Source of the DNA: Legionellales bacterium
GTDB lineage: Bacteria; Pseudomonadota; Gammaproteobacteria; Legionellales; Legionellaceae
Assembly: GCA_026399195.1 (NCBI GenBank)
Contig: JAPLRK010000071.1
Coordinates: 4,813 to 59,009 of the forward strand
Direction of reading: 5' to 3'
Length of the DNA stretch: 54,197 nucleotides
Part shown: positions 50,401 through 54,197 of the stretch, piece by piece
How positions within the stretch are numbered: the stretch's first letter is position 1
Layout: the number at the start of each line of letters is the position of its first letter
Notes under the pieces: generated by a model
What the model saw: only the letters and a program-made list of their open reading frames with translations
Database searches by the model: none
What the model was told of the DNA's origin: nothing
Translations under genes and position numbers: made by a program

Positions 50401-52098
50401 CGCATCGATTTCGGCAATGGTTTCAATAAAGATGGGCTCTTGATGGATCAATTGACAACCCATCCCCTGCCATTGAGAGCCGTTACCAGAATAGACCAGT
50501 ACAACAGGCAAATCATGTCCTAAGCGCTGTTCGCTCACCACTCGAGAAGACATGGTGCCCTCACTCAGCGACTCTAATGCGGTAAGAATGAGTTGTTGAT
50601 CATCTCCGTAAACAACCAGCGATTTATCATGCAAGGCACGTCGATGAGAAAGTGCGTAAGCTATGTCGTAATATTTATCTGGATGATCCTTCAGGAGGTC
50701 AAGGTATTGTTTGGCGAGGATTGGAAAAACCTTTTCGTCTCGCGCTGTAAGCTGCAAGGGTGGGAGAGCTTGATAGGTGACCTCTGGAGCACACGTTGGA
50801 ACATAATTCGCTAAAATCACATGTGCATTGGTTCCCCCGAACCCAAATGAGTTGATCCCCATGATCTGCTGTTTGTCTTGTTTCAACACAACATAAGTTG
50901 CATCCACGAGCTTGAGATTAAGTTCATCAAAAGGAATGTCAGGATTGGGGTTTTCAGCATGTCGCGTGGGTGGGATCATCTGATGTTGTAAGCACAAGAT
51001 GGTTTTTAAAACCCCTGTTAACCCAGATGCGACTTCAAGGTGGCCTAAATTACTTTTGATAGAGCCAATGGGTAATGGGTTATCTTTAGCGCGTTTTTGA
51101 GCCAGGGCGAGGCCTAATGCACGAGCTTCGCATTGATCTCCAACGATGGTTCCTGTGCCGTGTGCTTCTATATAATCGACATCGTCCGCAGCAATCCCGG
51201 CTTCATGATGAACACGTGCTATCAATGCCGCTTGGGACTCAGCATTTGGAAAAGCAATGCCATGGGTACGCCCATCACTATTCACGCCTGAATTTAAAAT
51301 AAGAGCCCTAATAGGGTCGCCATCCCGAAGCGCTGCAGCCAGCGGTTTTAAGTACAGAACGACACACCCTTCGGCACGAACATACCCCCGCCCATCTGCA
51401 GCAAAGCTCTTGCATTGACCGTCCGGCGAGAGCATAGAGGCTTTGGCAAACCCAACAAAAGAGGTAGGCGACAACAACACATTCACCCCACCGGCAATGG
51501 CCATAGAGGCTTCACCACTCCATAAACTGCTGCAGGCTTGATGCAATGCAACCAAAGATGAGGAGCAAGCCGTATCTATCGACATACTTGGGCCATGAAA
51601 ATCAAAGGCATAGGAGATACGGTTAGAAGCAATACTCGCACAGCTGCCCGTCATGGTGTACAAGTCGATTGCCGAAGTATCGTTCACGTATCTCAACATA
51701 TGATCAAGGCTGCCGACCCCAACATAAACAGCACAATCAGCACCTGCCAACTGATCAATATTTTGCCCCCCATTTTCCAACGCTTCCCAAGTAGTTTCTA
51801 GTAGCAAGCGTTGCTGAGGATCCATTTGTTGCGCTTCACGAGGCGTAATGCCAAAAAAGGATGCATCAAAGGCATCGACTCTTGATAATAGACCGGCACT
51901 AAACGTGTAACTTTTACCTGGCTCCGATTTTCTGGCATGGAGATAATTTTTCGAGGCAAACCTGCTCTCATCCATGGTGGAAATAAGATTTTCACCTGTT
52001 TGTAAGACACTCCAAAGCGCATCCGATGTATTGATGTCCCCGGGAAGACGGAAGGCCATGCCCACAATGGCAATAGGTGATTTTTGATAAGGAGTCAC
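44455..52098 (-). CDS. Iterative-type type I polyketide synthase (KS-AT-DH-MT-psiKR-ER-KR-ACP)
   Basis: This 2547-residue protein starts at GTG 52098, with GGGAAAG upstream. KS (about 5-430) has Cys178 in DTACSSSLVAL, EAHGTGT and KSNLGHLEVASG. AT (530-840) has Ser624 in GHSVGE and the specificity motif YAFH. DH (890-1160) has His926 in DHVVDGVVVMP and a later D-A-C-F-Q. MT (about 1300-1520) has VLDIGYSVG. A pseudo-KR region follows and includes a repeat-derived insert at 1707-1748. ER (about 1770-2070) has HGAAGGVG and KR (2080-2290) has VTGGLSGLG. ACP carries Ser2459 in GMDSL. There is no thioesterase. The order equals that of fungal Fum1-type synthases. An acidic helix ends the protein. Confidence 0.95.
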   Translation of the reverse strand: MTPYQKSPIAIVGMAFRLPGDINTSDALWSVLQTGENLISTMDESRFASKNYLHARKSEPGKSYTFSAGLLSRVDAFDASFFGITPREAQQMDPQQRLLLETTWEALENGGQNIDQLAGADCAVYVGVGSLDHMLRYVNDTSAIDLYTMTGSCASIASNRISYAFDFHGPSMSIDTACSSSLVALHQACSSLWSGEASMAIAGGVNVLLSPTSFVGFAKASMLSPDGQCKSFAADGRGYVRAEGCVVLYLKPLAAALRDGDPIRALILNSGVNSDGRTHGIAFPNAESQAALIARVHHEAGIAADDVDYIEAHGTGTIVGDQCEARALGLALAQKRAKDNPLPIGSIKSNLGHLEVASGLTGVLKTILCLQHQMIPPTRHAENPNPDIPFDELNLKLVDATYVVLKQDKQQIMGINSFGFGGTNAHVILANYVPTCAPEVTYQALPPLQLTARDEKVFPILAKQYLDLLKDHPDKYYDIAYALSHRRALHDKSLVVYGDDQQLILTALESLSEGTMSSRVVSEQRLGHDLPVVLVYSGNGSQWQGMGCQLIHQEPIFIETIAEIDALFMLHADFSIKAELLAPPEASRFDQTEVAQPCIFALQVATTRYLLKQGMRIAAVIGHSVGEIAAAWACGALTLAEATKVIYERSFWQGKTRGQGKMLAVALSQNDAQEMIETHHLSQTVEIAAINSPKGVTFAGDLIAIQLLQTMCKKQGILNRLLDLDYAFHTHHMDSIREGLTASLIPLNPQKNTIPFISTVTGRALAGDALGVDYWWQNIRRPVLFNEAIGALLDDGLSLFVEVGPHPVLKPYIDESIRARDNPGVVIQTFKRHASSMIDLQRATFRTWLSGAAWDKTVYFPHPGRVVSLPPYPFVRESHWLTPSLENANQMDRHSKHPLLGWQMGAYESIWENHLDATTPNYLADHVVDGVVVMPAAGFAEMAIAASTHRYGNQHHVMTDLDILAPLILDEQSSRLVRFELQADTGDFTIKSRIRQTEEPWLLHVVGRMMPQPNLPVAQVTVDLLSMKKGVKQDLTGVELYQGAERHGLVYGPLFQTIESIWLDERKALASLSLKADFTPYLKDHYLYPGHLDACFQVLIGLLAHQNPEHDTVLPVRMGRLQMFFSHPKVHYVTAEIRVKSKQSVLADFEMLDIDGTVVARITGCRFKKVYFSDHSDRVNRYICKPYLLSSRSRPSGIDFKALQKILLDLNIEGSEQENNPFESVIPLIDLLSSRLIYSAVVGLAAGQHSFSMPSFAANASIARDQYAFLRWCLSVLLEDGLIEKNDSERYTLLKQDDALDVNAIWTLILHHYPHYVTELLLLGRVGLHLQEMIRGQLSVQDLLYSPQKNDAFTHFLEDAPSVIGIHPKVCQTMAALIEQLPPLQRIRVLDIGYSVGRLSRELIQLLPEDRTDYCFAVVDNHLQAGLEGCDVVYLTTTNALMELKSRSHEPFDVILIRHQLHDFDSPKETLQQLKMMLAQDGTLLLLERNSCRMHDLILGSEPHWFHEDQQAILWSRLYSANHWQQWLIEAGFQTTVPVFEPGASVGEGTFFLLAQPILESPVVEDRMIPSLDLLIFSETESLLVAAIQAKHETGSLTQTSYSEAYLNRQLHPYLNHPRRLQIIWIMPDVANFSEVSTQCAALVNLAKTLGTLPWEIVPQLIVVTLNALGTVFPDHHQPLSSTVWGVGRVLQNENPALNCKLVDLQGASFARTCTTSSNNLQANPSYALRAPSPHVWGEGNKEGSYSEEMSELLAAHFVEELLQADGENEVILTPSARYGMRIELAPSNQSDNHEQNYRLDFKRAGSLNHLQWFPLPSSPLGVDEVLVRPVASGLNFRDIMYSMGLIPDEAVEDGFLGPTLGMEFAGVVLAVGKDVTDFSVGSRVMGFAPASFSSIAITKAYAITLIPELWRYQDAATIPIAFFTAYYAIHHLARLEAGERILIHGAAGGVGLAAIQVAREIGADIYTTAGSSEKRDFLQLMGIEHRYDSRTLLFADEILADTGGEGVDVIFNCLAGEAITANLSILKPFGRFLELGKRDFYANSKMGLRPFRQNISYFGIDADQLLMKQPALCTRLFQEIMALFAKERFFPLPYREFNTENISEPFRYMQQSRHIGKVIIDLATRPHRHFARPDLPSSLTLSGRASYLVTGGLSGLGLKTALWLVEKGARHLVLVGKTGAVSEEAKEALAFFEATGVVVIVHAMDICDTDAVSLLIATLQASATPLKGVIHAAALYDDALIQNLTAERMESVLAPKVQGAWNLHVSTLDCSLDFFVVYSSVTTMFGNPGQANYVAANTYLEHLISYRRDRHLPGLFAAFGPITDVGYLARNPTLQHRLAAKLGTHVLTSDVALHQLEILMQSDLVGCAIGHLNVSSMQRSLPGLHSPKFKDLLAVEQRFGELGNDQTDPIRMLLVDKSAEEALVLVGDLLCSEISKILRMPIEKIDKKASLLEIGMDSLVGAELGFAIEQRFSIQIPMLALSQGLSVDQISQRILSELHLEDEAPPSHERGLSNMLHEASLHGEALSLEMAEEIMKEVDEQMSDIA
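46854..46979 (-). repeat. Dispersed palindromic repeat, copy C, in frame inside the PKS gene
   Basis: On the minus strand this copy runs from GAGCATCT through CACCACTTCATCAAATAAC to GAAGTTATTCAGAAG, matching copy A over 126 bp with several mismatches. The inner hairpin CCTTCTCCCC/GGGGAGAAGG is intact. 126 is a multiple of three; the repeat contributes about 42 residues, including LQANPSYALRAPSPHVWGEG, with no stop. It separates LVDLQG from SELLAAHFVEELLQ, which normally follow closely in the pseudo-KR region. Confidence 0.88.
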
Positions 52099-52200
52099 GC
52101 GTGATCTTTCCCTAGAGCTTTAGGGCTTTTGTGAGCAAATGGCCCACGCCCTATATGGTTCAACAACTTTTGCATTCTATAACATTTTTGTTTACTAATA
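52099..52200 (-). promoter_or_regulatory. Region upstream of the PKS operon
   Basis: This 102-bp gap separates the Wzi-like gene from the PKS start on the same strand. It is AT-rich, with TATAGT and TATAGA boxes on the minus strand about 70-95 nt before the GTG. Neither has a convincing -35 box. A short hairpin CCCTA-AAGCTC-TAGGG lies just ahead of the ribosome-binding site. The operon promoter may be here or upstream of the Wzi-like gene. Confidence 0.3.
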
Positions 52201-53778
52201 CTATAGACTCTTTGTCCACGTCACATAGAACGAAGGCGATGAGTTTAAACCTGTTCCACTCAGGGATTGCAAATAAGCCAACTGCCCAGATAATTTTCCA
52301 AGATTTTTTGGCAATTGAATCGAGCGATTAAGCGATAACCAAAGGACATCTTGACGATTAAACGGATACCCCAAATCAGAAAACATGCCATATTGATTCA
52401 ATCTGAGATACCTCACTAACACACTATCACTGCTCCCATTCGTCTCATTTAATATCCCGCCAAGGGTATATCCAGTCGCCTCAGAGCCTAACGGCGTACC
52501 TATCAATTTGTCATAATAAACATAAGGATATGGTCCGCCATAAATGTTACTCCCCAATTCGCCCCAAAAATAATAAGCGTATTGATGGGTGTATTCAAAC
52601 TCGGCATATAAACGCACCAGTTGATCTTTCACAGAAAACCAAGTGCTGGTCCCTGCTAAAAATGCAGTTCGTGCAGGAATGGGTGGATTTAAGGTTGGGA
52701 AAATGGCGTGCCAAGCATTGTACACCCCCATAAAGGAATCAGAAGGAATTCTGTCGTTAAATGTGGTTTGAAGATAGAGGTTGGCAGGAACTCGGAAGGT
52801 TTTGTACAAATTCCAATCCGCTGTGAGCTCCCATAGCTCATTTCCTGGTGTATTTTTATCACAATACGCTTGACCATAAATATTGGGGTCACAATTGTCG
52901 TCTGCCGTCAATAAATTACCTAACATGCGCCAATTTAATGGGCGATCATCCCCTGCAAAAAGGGAGTTTCGCGACAAGCTAAATTGCAAACTTTCCAGTG
53001 GACGAATCGAGAGATTAAACAACCAAATCAAAGGATGAGGTTCAGGAACCTCCGCGCCTCCCATCGACAGTGATGTTGTTAAAGACCAAGGGCCTATCCA
53101 GCTTAACCATTTCGTTTCGAACGGCAAGGATTGCATGCGCCGAAACGTCATCTTGGCCAAAGGTGGCGGATTAGCCGAAAGTATCATACTGCTTGAATAC
53201 CCAGGTCCCCACCAATTATTGAGTTTATCAATACCTAGGGCCCAATTACCTAGAAACCCATAGAGATAAGAATCATCGAGATGCACCTTTTGGGTCACAT
53301 CTTGATATTGCCCATAGTCCAAGGCTAACTTACTGGCAAAGTGATCACCCTGCTGCTCTATCGATGCCCCGCCTTGAAAGCTACTTCTGGGTTGAAACTC
53401 AAATGTTCTGAAGGGATTGATATCATGACCACCACTCACATACGCTGCCGCAGATGGAGCACGCTGCATGGAACGACGATACATGGACAAGACTCTGAAA
53501 TAAGTCAGTTGCACGAACGGCGGTGATTCTTTTAATCGTTTTTCGGAAGCATCGGACAGCAACGATGGGCCGATATCCTTCCAAGCCATCGGCCAAGTCA
53601 GAATCGGGGCTTGAATAAACCCATAATCGGAGAGCAAGGTGACATCACTTTTGGTCGCGAGATTCGCTGAAGATTCCCATGCCTCACTGGGGGCTAACCA
53701 GGGGCCGCTGAATACAGAAAAAGAACAACAAGCCAATAGCGCACCGCATCCAACAGTAACAACAGATTTAAACAACAT
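52201..53778 (-). CDS. wzi: Capsule assembly Wzi family outer-membrane protein
   Basis: This protein of 525 residues starts at ATG 53778, whose lead MLFKSVVTVGCGALLACCSF is a good signal peptide; an ATG 17 codons earlier lacks one. The segment WALGIDKLNNWWGPGYSSSM followed by ILSANPPPLAKMTFRR is the Wzi family hallmark (W-x-G-P-G, then L-S-x-N-x-x-P). The rest has the aromatic-rich strands of an 18-strand barrel and ends in WTKSL. Wzi anchors capsule at the surface in E. coli. Here it could bind a capsule or O-antigen-like polymer exported by the divergent ABC permease. Confidence 0.85.
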   Translation of the reverse strand: MLFKSVVTVGCGALLACCSFSVFSGPWLAPSEAWESSANLATKSDVTLLSDYGFIQAPILTWPMAWKDIGPSLLSDASEKRLKESPPFVQLTYFRVLSMYRRSMQRAPSAAAYVSGGHDINPFRTFEFQPRSSFQGGASIEQQGDHFASKLALDYGQYQDVTQKVHLDDSYLYGFLGNWALGIDKLNNWWGPGYSSSMILSANPPPLAKMTFRRMQSLPFETKWLSWIGPWSLTTSLSMGGAEVPEPHPLIWLFNLSIRPLESLQFSLSRNSLFAGDDRPLNWRMLGNLLTADDNCDPNIYGQAYCDKNTPGNELWELTADWNLYKTFRVPANLYLQTTFNDRIPSDSFMGVYNAWHAIFPTLNPPIPARTAFLAGTSTWFSVKDQLVRLYAEFEYTHQYAYYFWGELGSNIYGGPYPYVYYDKLIGTPLGSEATGYTLGGILNETNGSSDSVLVRYLRLNQYGMFSDLGYPFNRQDVLWLSLNRSIQLPKNLGKLSGQLAYLQSLSGTGLNSSPSFYVTWTKSL

Positions 53779-53871
53779 GTTCAACACATCCCTGATTTTG
53801 AAATTGCACAAATTTTTGTATTTGAGCATACTACCGAATTGATGTCGATTGTTTATTTCAAAGGTTCACAC

Positions 53872-54197
53872 ATGTTAAAAAATCCCTGGGATTATCGCTA
53901 TTTTATCCGAGCCTCCATCAAGCGTGAATTCCAATCTCAATATAGTAAATCGATCTTAGGTACAGCCTGGATCATCATGAATCCTCTGTACATGTGTGTC
54001 ATTTACACCTTTATTTTTTCATCCGTGATGAGCCCAAATGGCGACCATTCATCATACACGCTCTATGTAGCCTCGGGCTTATTAGCATGGCATTTTTTTA
54101 TCGATATTTTGAACCGCTCACAAAGCATTTACTTAAGCTACGCCAACATCATGAAGCAACAATGTTTCCCTTTTTTTGCCTGCCTATGATAGTGCTC
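53872..54197 (+). pseudogene. ABC-2 type polysaccharide exporter permease (Wzm/KpsM-like), partial, frameshift near the window end
   Basis: ATG 53872 begins MLKNPWDYRYFIRASIKREF, the typical N terminus of Wzm permeases, followed by YSKSILGTAWIIMNPLYMCV and a membrane span. The frame reaches QQCFPFF and then hits TGA at 54187. In the next frame the sequence reads CLPMIVL, restoring the family pattern F-P-x-x-x-L-P. One extra T in the T7 run at 54171-54177 would join the two. It is either a sequencing error, a broken gene or a slippery tract. Wzm forms the channel for O-antigen or capsule export. Confidence 0.75.

Overview
The window comes from a gammaproteobacterium with an LPS-bearing outer membrane, as shown by kdsA, bamD, rdgC, the clpS/clpA/icd group, mreBCD and a Wzi family protein. 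The mix of housekeeping genes, an SNF2 helicase and a sphingoid-type lipid cluster would suit a host-associated lineage such as Legionellales. That placement is inference; no rRNA gene is present to test it.

Layout. Bases 1-15341 are almost entirely minus-strand. A tightly overlapping run, ppsA > CPA2-type antiporter > nadC > murG > M20 peptidase > MFS transporter, is followed by a small unknown ORF, mreB-mreC-mreD, a lipoprotein hydrolase, a flavin monooxygenase, icd, clpS and the start of clpA. From 15464 the plus strand carries purB-nadB-nadA, so together with nadC the window holds the whole aspartate-to-nicotinate-mononucleotide route. Next come a dispersed palindromic repeat and a small two-gene module, a FlgM-like protein plus a short YhaV-family toxin. 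Bases 20594-23974 hold an HSD10-like dehydrogenase, an isochorismatase-family hydrolase, rlmI and an outer-membrane protein on the minus strand. rdgC (+) and bamD (-) converge on a strong palindromic terminator, followed by tRNA-Ser(UGA). Bases 26048-31911 hold kdsA-pyrG-ribH-ribBA-ribE-ribD. The plus strand then carries a BepA-like protease, a 1388-residue SNF2 helicase, an internally deleted malic-enzyme remnant, an MFS transporter and a DUF1993 protein.

The most unusual part is 40071-52098 (minus strand), a five-gene operon with overlapping genes. It encodes a single iterative-type polyketide synthase (KS-AT-DH-MT-pseudoKR-ER-KR-ACP, no thioesterase), a PLP alpha-oxoamine synthase, a cytochrome P450, an LpxL/HtrB-type acyltransferase and a short-chain reductase. 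This set parallels the fungal fumonisin-type logic, in which a PKS chain is released by an oxoamine synthase, keto-reduced and hydroxylated. The acyltransferase could make it ceramide-like. I infer that the operon makes a sphingoid or ceramide-like aminopolyketide.

The PKS gene also carries an in-frame copy of a 126-bp palindromic repeat found at two other, intergenic places in the window. This resembles the behaviour of Rickettsia palindromic elements. Capsule-type genes (a Wzi family protein and a Wzm-like ABC permease with an apparent frameshift at a T7 run) lie upstream of the operon and run to the window edge.
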